DNA from: Urechidicola vernalis | Lineage (GTDB): Bacteria; Bacteroidota; Bacteroidia; Flavobacteriales; Flavobacteriaceae | DNA: 64,000 bases | Direction: 5' to 3' | Assembly: GCF_031846385.1 (NCBI RefSeq) | Contig: NZ_JAVRHV010000001.1 | Location: 496,001 to 560,000 of the forward strand | Shown: positions 17,799 to 26,621 of the stretch, in pieces | Layout: the number at the start of each line of letters is the position of its first letter | Position numbering within the stretch: the stretch's first letter is position 1 | Notes under the pieces: generated by a model | Told to the model about the DNA's origin: nothing | Seen by the model: only the letters and a program-made list of their open reading frames with translations | Database searches by the model: none | Made by a program: the position numbers and the translations under genes

Positions 17799-20700
17799 TT
17801 ACTCTTTTACAAAAAGATAGTTTAAATTCAGTTGATTAAAGGCTGAATTGAAAGATGAAATCTCTTCATCTATTAATTTGTCAAAAGCTGTCAATTGCAC
17901 TTCAATAGCGTCGATTAGTTCGTTTTTAACCGCTTCATCTTGTGTTGTTGGTGCAAAATCGCCCATTCCAACTAACGAGTTTAAATGTCCTAACTTATTC
18001 GTTAATTTTATAGGGAAGTTCAAAGGATCTTGTCCACTTCTATTTTTAGTTTGATACAATTCATTTTCAATTTTTGAAAATTCTTTTACCAATTCTTTTG
18101 CCTTTTCTACAAGAGTTTGAACTTCTTCATTATCCCTGTATTGCGCCGAAAAAGATTTCAATTGAGAAGAAATATCTCTCATTTTTTTAATTGACTTATG
18201 CGCCATATCAATGGTTCTATTTACATCTGAAATGAACTCAAACTGGTCTCGCATATCATCATCGGTGCTTTCAGCTCTTGGGTCCGCAATAACTGAGAAT
18301 TGTTGGGTAAAATGCATGTCATTCACATTTAATTCTACTTCGTATTCACCAGGAATTGCCCTAGGCCCCTCTAAACTTGCCCACCAAAGAATCATTCCTT
18401 TTAGCTTCTCGGCACCTTTGTACTTCATGTCCCAAACAAACTTATTGGCACCATTCTTCACTTTTAGTTTGTTCTTTATTGAATGATTACTAAATGTTTG
18501 AATGGTATCCCCGTGAGTATCGAAATAAGTTAATGAAACAGTGTCTTTCTTTGTATAATTATCAAGATTAAAGTAAGTAACAACACCTCCTGGCAAATTC
18601 GTTCCACTTGTTTTACTGTTTGCTCTTGATCTACCTCGCATTCTGTACGTATTTTTAGGCGTAAATAAGTGATGGCCTATATCAACATTTTTTAATTGGT
18701 GTATAATTGTTAAATCATCCAAAATCCATAAACTTCTTCCTTGCGTAGCAACTATTAGATTTCCTTCTTTAATTGTTAAATCGGTAATTGGTACTATTGG
18801 TAAGTTCAACTGTAATGATTTCCAATTAGCACCATCATCAAAAGAAATATACATCCCAGTTTCAGTTCCGGCATATAACAATCCTTTTTGTTTCGGATCT
18901 TCTCTAACAACTCTCGTAAAATGTTCTGAATCAATACCATTAGTGATCAACTTCCAAGATTTTCCGAAATCTGTAGTTTTATATAAATAAGGAGTGAAAT
19001 CACCTAATTTATAACGCGTACCTGCAACATAAGCCGTGCCTTCATCAAAAGCACTAGGTTCAATGCTATTTATCATCATCCATTCAGGCATTCCTTTTGG
19101 TGTGATATTTTCCCAATTCTTTCCTCCATCTTTACTTAAATGTATCAGGCCATCATCACTCCCAACCCATAATAGACCTTCTTTTAATGGTGATTCTTGC
19201 GCAGCAAAAATGGTACAATAATACTCTACTGATGTATTGTCCTGTGTTATTGGCCCTCCTGATGACTTTAACTTTTCAGGATCGTTTCTAGTTAAATCCG
19301 GACTGATAATTTCCCAAGATTGTCCTTCATTTTCTGTAACATGAACATGATTAGAAAAAGTATACATACGTTTTGGGTTATGCTTAGAAAATAAGATTGG
19401 GAAATTCCATTGAAAACGATATTTCATTCCCTCAGCACCATGCCCCATCGGGTTATCTGGCCAGACATTTATTGCTCTAGTTGTTCCTGTTTTATGGTTT
19501 TTTCTTGTTAAAAATCCATCATAACTACCACCATAAACAATGTCATTATTCAACGGATCTACAGCAATGTGTGCCGACTCCCCTCCTGCGGTACTTTCCC
19601 AATCATCTTCAGAAATGGATGAACCGTTTGTTCTATGAGAAATTCGAATAGTAGAGTTATCTTGCTGTGCTGCATAAATTCTATACGGAAAATGATTATC
19701 CGTTGTTACTCTATAAAATTGTGAAGTTGGTTGGTTGTGATAAGTACTCCATGTTTCACCGCCATCATACGTTACTTGTGCACCGCCATCATCTCCAATA
19801 ACCATACGGTCTGAATTTTCTGGAGCAATCCATAAATCGTGATGATCTCCGTGAGGTGCACCATGATTACTAAATGTCTTACCTCCATCTGTACTTTTAT
19901 GGTAACTTACGTTAAGTACATATACCTTATCTACATCTTTAGTGTCGGCATATAGTCTGGTATAATACCACGCCCGTTGTCTTAACTTTCTTTCTGAATT
20001 TACTTTTTTCCAATTTTCTCCACCATCATCACTTCGGTACAAACCACCTTCATCTTTGTTTTCAACCATTGCCCAAATACGTTGGTTGTTAACTGGAGAA
20101 ACGGTAACTCCTACAATGCCAAGCGTACCTTTTGCGAAACCGTCATTATTAGAAATCTCGTTCCAAGTTTCACCATTATCGCTACTTTTCCACAAAGCAG
20201 AACCTTCGCCACCAGAACTTAAACTATAAGGTGTTCTTTGAATTCTCCAAGTCGAAGCATATAATATTCTAGAATTTGTTGGGTCTAATTGTAAATCTAC
20301 AACGCCCGCTAAATTATTTGAAAATAAAGTCTTCCTCCATGTTTTTCCGCCATCAATGCTTTTATAAACTCCTCGTTCTTCTGTTTCCTTGTAAATATTA
20401 CCCATTACTGCAGCGTATACAATATTATGATCATTAGGGTCTATCGCAATTCTAGATACATGTCTCGAATTTTCTAAACCAACCGACTCCCAGGTTTTAC
20501 CGGCATCAACACTTTTCCAAATTCCATAACCAGATGAAACATTACCTCTAACTGTTTTTTCTCCCCCACCAACATAAATTACATTTTGATCGCTTTTTGA
20601 TATTGCAATAGCTCCAATACTTCCTCCAAAAAATCCATCAGAAATATTCTCCCAAGTTCGCCCTCCATTAGTAGTTTTCCATACACCGCCACCAGTGGCA

Positions 20701-20885
20701 CCGAAATAGAATAAATTTGGTTTACCTCTAACACCCGTTACAGCAGCACTACGACCACCTCTAAAAGGGCCAATTAATCGGTATTCAAGTGCTCCATAAT
20801 CCTTCTCATCAGTTGATTGAGACTGAGTAAATTCAAAATTAAATAATAGAAATAAACAAAAAACAAAGGTTAGTTTTGAATGCAT
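17799..20885 (-). CDS. Exported BNR/sortilin-like repeat protein (VPS10-type beta-propeller)
   Basis: A 1028-residue protein with a signal peptide (1-22, ending TQSQ). From about residue 30 to 720 it is built of repeated beta-propeller blades with Asp-box-like motifs such as TNGGRTWENI, DAGKTWESV, DGGKTWRKT and DGGENWKKV. The C-terminal 300 residues contain a beta-sandwich and a helical part. Such proteins are often called glycosyl hydrolases in Bacteroidota, but no glycosidase catalytic residues can be assigned. A role in surface or periplasmic binding is as likely. The gene stands alone between two terminators. Confidence 0.8.
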   Translation of the reverse strand: MHSKLTFVFCLFLLFNFEFTQSQSTDEKDYGALEYRLIGPFRGGRSAAVTGVRGKPNLFYFGATGGGVWKTTNGGRTWENISDGFFGGSIGAIAISKSDQNVIYVGGGEKTVRGNVSSGYGIWKSVDAGKTWESVGLENSRHVSRIAIDPNDHNIVYAAVMGNIYKETEERGVYKSIDGGKTWRKTLFSNNLAGVVDLQLDPTNSRILYASTWRIQRTPYSLSSGGEGSALWKSSDNGETWNEISNNDGFAKGTLGIVGVTVSPVNNQRIWAMVENKDEGGLYRSDDGGENWKKVNSERKLRQRAWYYTRLYADTKDVDKVYVLNVSYHKSTDGGKTFSNHGAPHGDHHDLWIAPENSDRMVIGDDGGAQVTYDGGETWSTYHNQPTSQFYRVTTDNHFPYRIYAAQQDNSTIRISHRTNGSSISEDDWESTAGGESAHIAVDPLNNDIVYGGSYDGFLTRKNHKTGTTRAINVWPDNPMGHGAEGMKYRFQWNFPILFSKHNPKRMYTFSNHVHVTENEGQSWEIISPDLTRNDPEKLKSSGGPITQDNTSVEYYCTIFAAQESPLKEGLLWVGSDDGLIHLSKDGGKNWENITPKGMPEWMMINSIEPSAFDEGTAYVAGTRYKLGDFTPYLYKTTDFGKSWKLITNGIDSEHFTRVVREDPKQKGLLYAGTETGMYISFDDGANWKSLQLNLPIVPITDLTIKEGNLIVATQGRSLWILDDLTIIHQLKNVDIGHHLFTPKNTYRMRGRSRANSKTSGTNLPGGVVTYFNLDNYTKKDTVSLTYFDTHGDTIQTFSNHSIKNKLKVKNGANKFVWDMKYKGAEKLKGMILWWASLEGPRAIPGEYEVELNVNDMHFTQQFSVIADPRAESTDDDMRDQFEFISDVNRTIDMAHKSIKKMRDISSQLKSFSAQYRDNEEVQTLVEKAKELVKEFSKIENELYQTKNRSGQDPLNFPIKLTNKLGHLNSLVGMGDFAPTTQDEAVKNELIDAIEVQLTAFDKLIDEEISSFNSAFNQLNLNYLFVKE

Positions 20886-20935
20886 AATAAAAGTAGTTTG
20901 GTTGAAAAATTAAAAGTACTCAAAAAAAATTAGCC

Positions 20936-20967
20936 AAAAAAAAACCCGAAACAAATGTTTCGGGTTT
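20936..20967 (-). terminator. Rho-independent terminator after the ferredoxin gene
   Basis: A 12-base perfect stem (AAACCCGAAACA and complement, 20942-20953 with 20956-20967) is followed on the minus strand by a run of T. It lies 20 bases after the ferredoxin stop codon. Confidence 0.88.
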
Positions 20968-20987
20968 AAAATATTTTAATAAAAAAT

Positions 20988-21338
20988 CTATTCTTTATGT
21001 AAAAAGGCTTGTTTTCCTAGCAACTCCTCCTCTGTTTCTACAACATCATCGTCAGGAATACAGCAATCTACTGGACACACAGCAGCACATTGAGGCTCAT
21101 CATGAAAACCTTTACACTCTGTACATTTATCAGGTACAATAAAATAAACTTCGTCATCTACAGGCTCTTGATCCTCATCCGCATTTACTTGCTTACCATT
21201 TGGTAATACTACAGATCCCTCTAAGGATGTACCCTGTGCGTAGGTCCAATCCTCCGCTCCTTCGTAAATTGCATTATTAGGACACTCCGGCTCGCATGCC
21301 CCACAGTTAATACATTCGTCAGTTATAATTATTGCCAT
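20988..21338 (-). CDS. 2[4Fe-4S] ferredoxin
   Basis: A 116-residue electron carrier. Cys9, 12, 15 and 19 (CINCGACEPEC) and Cys72, 75, 84, 88 and 92 (CTECKGFHDEPQC, CPVDC) are the cluster ligands of a dicluster ferredoxin with an insert between the two motifs. The start at 21338 (MAIIITDEC) is chosen because an in-frame upstream start at 21377 would run through the promoter at 21364-21371. It is divergent from the acyl-CoA reductase gene, an arrangement also seen in other Bacteroidota. The redox partner is unknown. Confidence 0.92.
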   Translation of the reverse strand: MAIIITDECINCGACEPECPNNAIYEGAEDWTYAQGTSLEGSVVLPNGKQVNADEDQEPVDDEVYFIVPDKCTECKGFHDEPQCAAVCPVDCCIPDDDVVETEEELLGKQAFLHKE

Positions 21339-21363
21339 TTCTTTTTTTGCATTAAATTTGCCA

Positions 21364-21371
21364 CAAAAATA
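21364..21371 (-). promoter_or_regulatory. Probable -7 promoter element for the ferredoxin gene
   Basis: The minus strand reads TATTTTTG, matching TAnnTTTG, 26 bases before the chosen start. It supports the shorter ferredoxin reading frame. Confidence 0.5.
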
Positions 21372-21388
21372 CAGCAAAATATTAAAAT

Positions 21389-22444
21389 ATGATACTCGTA
21401 GACCGAATTAATGCATTTGTAAAATTAGGCGAATTTTTAAGTCAGTTTTCTGTGGATTCCATAAAAAAGAAAGCAAATATTTTACATAATGACTTGTTTT
21501 TTGAAGTGTATGAAACTCAAATTAAACGTGCCCACGAAACAAATGGATGGTTTGATGTTGAAAATGTATGTTTTAGTTTACAAAGTTGGTCTGAGGCTTT
21601 AACAGAAGAAAACTTAACGGAATGGACGGCTAATTATGCTTTTAACAACAAATCTAAAAGTGTTGCCATTATTATGGCAGGAAATATTCCTCTTGTTGGT
21701 TTTCATGATATTTTGAGTGTTTTAATAAGCGGTCATAAAGTAGTAGCGAAGGTATCATCTAACGATAAATACATTATTCCTTTAGTCGCCAAGTATCTTC
21801 AATATATTAATCCTGAATTCAAAGAATTAATAGAGTTTACGGAAGGAGAATTGAAAGGTTTCGATGCAGTAATTGCAACTGGAAGCGATAACACTGCCCG
21901 TTATTTCGATTATTATTTTGGAAAGCATCCGAACATAATTAGAAAAAATAGAAATTCTGTCGCGGTTCTAACAGGTAACGAAAGTAAAGAGGAATTAGAA
22001 GCCTTAGGTGAAGATATTTTCAGGTATTACGGCTTGGGTTGTAGGTCCGTCTCTAAATTATTTGTACCGAAAGATTACAACTTTGATAGTTTCTTTAAAG
22101 CCATTTTTAAATATAGTGATGTAATCAATTATAACAAATATCAAAACAACTACGATTACAATAAAGCTGTTTACCTAATGAGTCTTTTTAAATTGCAAGA
22201 AAACGGCTTTCTAATGCTTAAAGAAGACGCTAATTATGGTTCTCCAATTGCTACCCTATTTTATGAGTACTATGAATCAATAAATGGACTTGAAAATAAA
22301 TTAGAAAATGACACTGACAAGATTCAATGTGTCGTTTCGAATTCTGACATAAAGAACACGGTGGCTTTTGGACAATCACAACATCCAAAACTTTGGGACT
22401 ACGCCGATGGTATTGACACTTTGGCATTTTTAAACAACCTATAA
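21389..22444 (+). CDS. Acyl-CoA reductase (LuxC/ALDH-like)
   Basis: A 351-residue protein related to the acyl-CoA reductase family and to aldehyde dehydrogenases. Recognisable parts are SVAIIMAGNIPLVGFHDIL, GHKVVAKVSSNDKYIIP, the IATGSDNTARYFDYYF cofactor segment and YGLGCRSVSKLFVPKDY, in which the Cys is the expected thioester nucleophile. It would reduce an acyl-CoA to an aldehyde with NADPH. In flavobacteria this gene commonly lies between a ferredoxin and serC, as here; the physiological substrate is not established. Confidence 0.82.
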   Translation: MILVDRINAFVKLGEFLSQFSVDSIKKKANILHNDLFFEVYETQIKRAHETNGWFDVENVCFSLQSWSEALTEENLTEWTANYAFNNKSKSVAIIMAGNIPLVGFHDILSVLISGHKVVAKVSSNDKYIIPLVAKYLQYINPEFKELIEFTEGELKGFDAVIATGSDNTARYFDYYFGKHPNIIRKNRNSVAVLTGNESKEELEALGEDIFRYYGLGCRSVSKLFVPKDYNFDSFFKAIFKYSDVINYNKYQNNYDYNKAVYLMSLFKLQENGFLMLKEDANYGSPIATLFYEYYESINGLENKLENDTDKIQCVVSNSDIKNTVAFGQSQHPKLWDYADGIDTLAFLNNL

Positions 22445-22613
22445 AATCAATTATTTAAGGCATTTGAAATTGTGCCATATAATTCCCTATAAAAATTGTA
22501 GGCTTATTTTATTGTTATATCAAAAACTTGTTGATTTATTTATCATTTTATTAGCACTTATTCTCATATAAATTGTGAAATTTGTTGCTTAATTTTTATC
22601 AAGTTAATTAAAA

Positions 22614-23669
22614 ATGAAAAAGCACAATTTTAGTGCAGGGCCATGTATCCTGCCTCAAGAAGTTTTTGAACAAGCGGCTGAAGCTGTTGTGAACTTAAAC
22701 AATTCTAATCTTTCTTTAATCGAAATTTCACATCGTAGTGCTGACTTTATTTCCATTATGAATGAAGCCATAGCCTTAGTGAAAGAACTTTTAAATGTAC
22801 CAGAAGGCTATTCTGTATTATTTTTACAAGGGGGAGCGAGTTTACAATTTTTAATGGCCTCCTATAACTTGATGAAAGTAGACGGGAAAGCGGCTTATAT
22901 CGATACTGGTGCATGGAGTACTAAGGCTTTAAAAGAGGCGAAGTTGTTAGGAGAAGTTGCCATCGTTGGAACTTCAAAAGATTCAGGCTACAATTACATT
23001 CCTAAAGAAATTAAAATTCCTTCTGATGCTAATTATGTGCATATGACAAGTAACAACACCATTTTTGGTACACAGTTTAAGGAATTCCCTAAGACGGACC
23101 AACCTTTGGCCTGCGATATGAGTTCTGACATATTCTCTAGGCAAATTGATGTTTCAAAATTTGGTTTGATCTATGCTGGAGCACAAAAAAATATGGGACC
23201 TGCGGGAACAACTTTGGTAATTGTTAAAGATGAAATATTAGGGAAATCTGGTAGAACAATTCCTTCTATGTTAGATTACCAAACACATGCATCAAAGGAC
23301 AGTATGTTTAATACACCTCCTGTTTTTGCCGTATATACTTCTATGCTGACATTACGTTGGTTAAAGAAACTAGGCGGTGTTGGAGCTATAGAAAAACTAA
23401 ACGAAGAAAAAGCAGCGTTGCTTTACAATGAAATTGACAACAATCCAAAGTTTAATGGTTTTGCAGCGGAGGAAGATCGTTCTTTAATGAATGTAACCTT
23501 TACCCTAGCGGATGAATCTGACAAAGAACGTTTTGATGCTTTGGCAAAAGAAGCAGGATTAAACGGGATCAACGGACATAGATCTGTTGGAGGCTATAGA
23601 GCAAGCATTTATAACGCAATGCCATTAGAAAGTGTGCAAGCGTTGGTAGCTGTAATGAAACAATTATAA
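22614..23669 (+). CDS. serC: Phosphoserine aminotransferase
   Basis: A 351-residue class V PLP aminotransferase, the second step of serine synthesis (3-phosphohydroxypyruvate to O-phosphoserine), also used in pyridoxal phosphate synthesis. Motifs: HNFSAGPCILP at the N-terminus, LLFLQGGAS-type segment, and the PLP lysine in GAQKNMGPAGTT. SGRTIPSMLDYQ and the terminal NGHRSVGGYRASIYNAM bind the phosphate and carboxylate. It is followed, after a 67-base gap with a stem-loop, by a 3-phosphoglycerate dehydrogenase-like gene. Confidence 0.95.
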   Translation: MKKHNFSAGPCILPQEVFEQAAEAVVNLNNSNLSLIEISHRSADFISIMNEAIALVKELLNVPEGYSVLFLQGGASLQFLMASYNLMKVDGKAAYIDTGAWSTKALKEAKLLGEVAIVGTSKDSGYNYIPKEIKIPSDANYVHMTSNNTIFGTQFKEFPKTDQPLACDMSSDIFSRQIDVSKFGLIYAGAQKNMGPAGTTLVIVKDEILGKSGRTIPSMLDYQTHASKDSMFNTPPVFAVYTSMLTLRWLKKLGGVGAIEKLNEEKAALLYNEIDNNPKFNGFAAEEDRSLMNVTFTLADESDKERFDALAKEAGLNGINGHRSVGGYRASIYNAMPLESVQALVAVMKQL

Positions 23670-23678
23670 AACAACATG

Positions 23679-23722
23679 GTCATCGTTAAGTTTTGACATC
23701 GATTCAAAACTATTGGAATGAC
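23679..23722. repeat. Intergenic stem-loop between serC and serA-like gene
   Basis: An inverted repeat: outer arms GTCAT and ATGAC and a perfect inner stem AGTTTTGA ... TCAAAACT around CATCGAT. There is no T tail, so it is not a normal terminator. It could stabilise the upstream message or be a small dispersed element. Confidence 0.45.
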
Positions 23723-23736
23723 ATAAACTAAATAAA

Positions 23737-24687
23737 ATGAAAGTATTAGCAAACGACGGAATTGCACAAAGTGGTGTAACCGCTTTAGAAGCAGCAGGAT
23801 TTGAAGTTCAATTAACGACTGTTGCGCAAAATCAATTAGTAGACTATATCAACCAAAATGAAATTACCGTTCTATTGGTAAGAAGTGCTACAAAAGTAAG
23901 AACCGATATTATTGATGGCTGTCCATCTTTAAAAATTATTGGTCGTGGTGGTGTTGGTATGGATAATATCGATGTTGCATATGCAAGAGAAAAAGGATTA
24001 TCTGTAATCAATACACCGGCTGCATCTTCTCATTCTGTAGCAGAATTGGTTTTTGGTCATTTCTTTGGAATGGCAAGATTTTTACACAATGCCAATAGAG
24101 ATATGCCTTTAGAAGGGGATTCAAACTTTAAAGGATTGAAAAAAGCATGTGCTAAAGGAATTGAATTAAAAGGAAAAACTTTAGGTGTAATTGGAATTGG
24201 ACGTATTGGACAAGCAACAGCAAAAGTTGCGTTAGGAGCAGGAATGAAAGTGATTGCTTTTGACCCTTTTATTGATTCTGTTGATTTAGAATTGGATTTC
24301 TTTGATGGTCAAACAGTTTCTTTTAAGATAGACACAATTTCTAAAGATGAAGTTTTAAAACAAGCAGATTTCATTACGCTTCACGTACCTGCTCAAGATA
24401 CATATGTAATTGGGAAACCTGAATTTGACCAAATGAGAGAAGGTGTTATTATTGCAAATGCTGCAAGAGGTGGTGTTGTTGATGAAGTTGCCTTGGTAAA
24501 TGCAATTTCTGAAGGAAAGGTCAGAAACGCTGCTTTAGATGTTTTTGAAAACGAACCAACTCCAGAAATGCAATTATTGATGAACCCTGCACTTTCGCTT
24601 TCTCCTCATATTGGGGCCGCAACAGGTGAGGCTCAAGATAGAATTGGAACTGAATTAGCAAGTCAAATAATTGAAATTTTAGGATAA
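23737..24687 (+). CDS. serA: D-3-phosphoglycerate dehydrogenase-like D-2-hydroxyacid dehydrogenase
   Basis: A 316-residue NAD-dependent dehydrogenase. The nucleotide motif is GVIGIGRIGQ, and the catalytic Arg, Glu and His are in NAARGGVVDE, DVFENEP and LSPHIGAAT. It oxidises 3-phosphoglycerate to 3-phosphohydroxypyruvate, the first step of serine synthesis, as judged from its position after serC. It lacks the C-terminal ACT domain of long SerA proteins, so serine feedback through that domain is not expected. The sequence ends before a strong terminator. Confidence 0.88.
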   Translation: MKVLANDGIAQSGVTALEAAGFEVQLTTVAQNQLVDYINQNEITVLLVRSATKVRTDIIDGCPSLKIIGRGGVGMDNIDVAYAREKGLSVINTPAASSHSVAELVFGHFFGMARFLHNANRDMPLEGDSNFKGLKKACAKGIELKGKTLGVIGIGRIGQATAKVALGAGMKVIAFDPFIDSVDLELDFFDGQTVSFKIDTISKDEVLKQADFITLHVPAQDTYVIGKPEFDQMREGVIIANAARGGVVDEVALVNAISEGKVRNAALDVFENEPTPEMQLLMNPALSLSPHIGAATGEAQDRIGTELASQIIEILG

Positions 24688-24705
24688 GATTTTAAGCAAT
24701 ATAAC

Positions 24706-24740
24706 AAAAGCCGATAAGACAACTTATCGGCTTTTTTCTT
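24706..24740 (+). terminator. Rho-independent terminator after serA-like gene
   Basis: Ten-base stem AGCCGATAAG/CTTATCGGCT with loop ACAA, followed by TTTTT at 24733 onward. It closes the serC operon. Confidence 0.9.
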
Positions 24741-24753
24741 TTTTAAAAAAGTG

Positions 24754-24761
24754 TATCTTTG
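24754..24761 (+). promoter_or_regulatory. Probable -7 promoter element for yggS
   Basis: TATCTTTG matches TAnnTTTG and lies 20 bases before the yggS ATG, just after the preceding terminator. Confidence 0.5.
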
Positions 24762-24781
24762 AATAACCTTAAAGCAAACAA

Positions 24782-25441
24782 ATGTCCATTGCTGATAATC
24801 TGCAAAAAATAAACTCCACGGTCCCTAATCATGTTACTTTAGTTGCTGTTTCAAAAACAAAACCAGTAAGTGTAATTCAAGAAGCTTATGATGTTGGGCA
24901 ACGCGTATTTGGTGAAAATAAGATCCAGGAAATGGTAGAGAAATACGATCAACTTCCGAATGATATTAAATGGCATATGATTGGTCATCTACAACGAAAT
25001 AAAGTGAAGTACATGGCTCATTTTGTAGATCTAATTCATGGCGTTGATAGTTTTAAAACACTGAAAGAAATTAATAAGCAAGCTTTAAAACACAACAGAC
25101 TTATTAATTGCCTACTGCAAGTTAAAATTGCTACAGAAGATACCAAATTTGGGATGAGTTTAGATGAATTGTCATCTATTTTAGATTCTGAAGAATTGAA
25201 AACATTAGAAAATGTGTCAATTAATGGTCTAATGGGTATGGCAAGTTTTACAGAGGACAAGAAGCAGATTAAAAAAGAGTTCAACTTCCTCAAAAAGACA
25301 TTCAATCAACTTAAAAACGAATACCCAGAATTGACAACAATATCAATGGGCATGAGTGGCGATTATAAAATAGCCATAGAAGAAGGCAGTACTATGATAC
25401 GTGTTGGAAGTGCAATTTTTGGATTAAGAAATTACATATAA
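24782..25441 (+). CDS. YggS/PLPBP pyridoxal phosphate homeostasis protein
   Basis: A 219-residue single-domain TIM barrel of the YggS family. The PLP lysine is in VAVSKTKP (about residue 26); FGENKIQEM, WHMIGHLQRNK and SMGMSGDYKIAIEEGSTMIRVGSAIFG complete the site. It has no known catalytic reaction and instead buffers PLP and affects amino-acid balance. The next gene starts directly after its stop codon with TTG, so the two are translationally linked. Confidence 0.93.
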   Translation: MSIADNLQKINSTVPNHVTLVAVSKTKPVSVIQEAYDVGQRVFGENKIQEMVEKYDQLPNDIKWHMIGHLQRNKVKYMAHFVDLIHGVDSFKTLKEINKQALKHNRLINCLLQVKIATEDTKFGMSLDELSSILDSEELKTLENVSINGLMGMASFTEDKKQIKKEFNFLKKTFNQLKNEYPELTTISMGMSGDYKIAIEEGSTMIRVGSAIFGLRNYI

Positions 25442-26521
25442 TTGTTCGCAGTAGTAGACATAGAAACCACTGGAGGAAAATACAACGAAGAAGGTATTAC
25501 AGAAATAGCCATTTACAAATATGATGGTCATGAAGTTATAGACAATCTTGTAACATTGGTAAATCCAGAAAAGGACATTCAACCTTTTGTGGTAAAACTT
25601 ACAGGTATTAGTAATAAAATGTTAGTCAATGCTCCTAAGTTTTATGAAATGGCCAAGCGCATAGTTGAAATAACCGAGGGTTGTGTCATCGTTGCTCATA
25701 ATGCCCATTTTGATTATCGCATTCTAAAAACAGAATTTAGAAGATTAGGTTTTGAATTTGAACGAGAAACTTTATGTACTGTAGAACTGTCCAAAAAACT
25801 GATTCCTGAACAAGAATCATACAGTTTAGGTAAATTGTGTAAAGCCTTGGCAATTCCTGTTTCAAACAGGCATCGAGCGGAAGGAGATGCTTTGGCTACG
25901 GTTAAACTATTAAAATTGCTAATTGATAAGGACACGGATAAAGAAATTTTAAAAAGCCATATAAAACAAGGTATAGAAAAGGAGTTACCTTCTAAACTCC
26001 AGAGTATTTTAGATAATTTGCCTTCTGAAAATGGTGTTTACTATATCCATGATAAAATGGGAGAAGTTATTTTTATGTCGAATACAAAAGACATAAAAAA
26101 AAGCGTAAATAAACTTTTTCTTAAGACCTCAAAGCGTAGTAAAACTATTCGAAAATTAATGGCAAAAGTTAGTTTTGAAAAAACCGGTAACGAACTTGTA
26201 GGTCGGTTAAAATTCCGGGAAGAGCTAAGCGTAAATAAACCTCAATTTAACTTCAATCACAAAAATGGTTTATCAAAGACTATATTTAGCAATCCAAATT
26301 TAATTATAGTTGATAAAGGCAGAACTGCTGAAGAAAAATCCGCAATATTAATTGAAAACGATAAACTTATCGGCTATTGTTTCATAGACTTGGAATATCA
26401 ATTAAATAATATTGATGTATTAAAAACACATCTAACTCTCCTTTCTAACAACGAAGAGAACCGAACTATAATAAAAAAACACCTTCAAAAGAACTCTGTG
26501 TTAAAACTAATCCGCTTTTAA
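25442..26521 (+). CDS. DnaQ-like 3'-5' exonuclease fused to a degenerate GIY-YIG domain
   Basis: A 359-residue protein starting with TTG directly after the yggS stop; no in-frame ATG lies upstream. Residues 1-165 form a DEDDh exonuclease: Asp6, Glu8, Asp91 (HNAHFDYRIL), His144 and Asp149 (NRHRAEGDA). Residues about 193-285 resemble the UvrC/Cho GIY-YIG nuclease (LPSENGVYYIHDKMGEVIFM), but the following GK is replaced by SN and the catalytic KR by KS (KDIKKSV). The exonuclease should be active on DNA; the second domain may only bind. Relatives act in repair or proofreading. Confidence 0.82.
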   Translation: MFAVVDIETTGGKYNEEGITEIAIYKYDGHEVIDNLVTLVNPEKDIQPFVVKLTGISNKMLVNAPKFYEMAKRIVEITEGCVIVAHNAHFDYRILKTEFRRLGFEFERETLCTVELSKKLIPEQESYSLGKLCKALAIPVSNRHRAEGDALATVKLLKLLIDKDTDKEILKSHIKQGIEKELPSKLQSILDNLPSENGVYYIHDKMGEVIFMSNTKDIKKSVNKLFLKTSKRSKTIRKLMAKVSFEKTGNELVGRLKFREELSVNKPQFNFNHKNGLSKTIFSNPNLIIVDKGRTAEEKSAILIENDKLIGYCFIDLEYQLNNIDVLKTHLTLLSNNEENRTIIKKHLQKNSVLKLIRF

Positions 26522-26621
26522 TTGAAATACAAAACTATACTTTTTTAAAAATCCTTATTTTTACAATAGTAAAATTCCATTGCCATTAATGATTTTAAAA
26601 TTAACTAACCTTTTTTAAATA

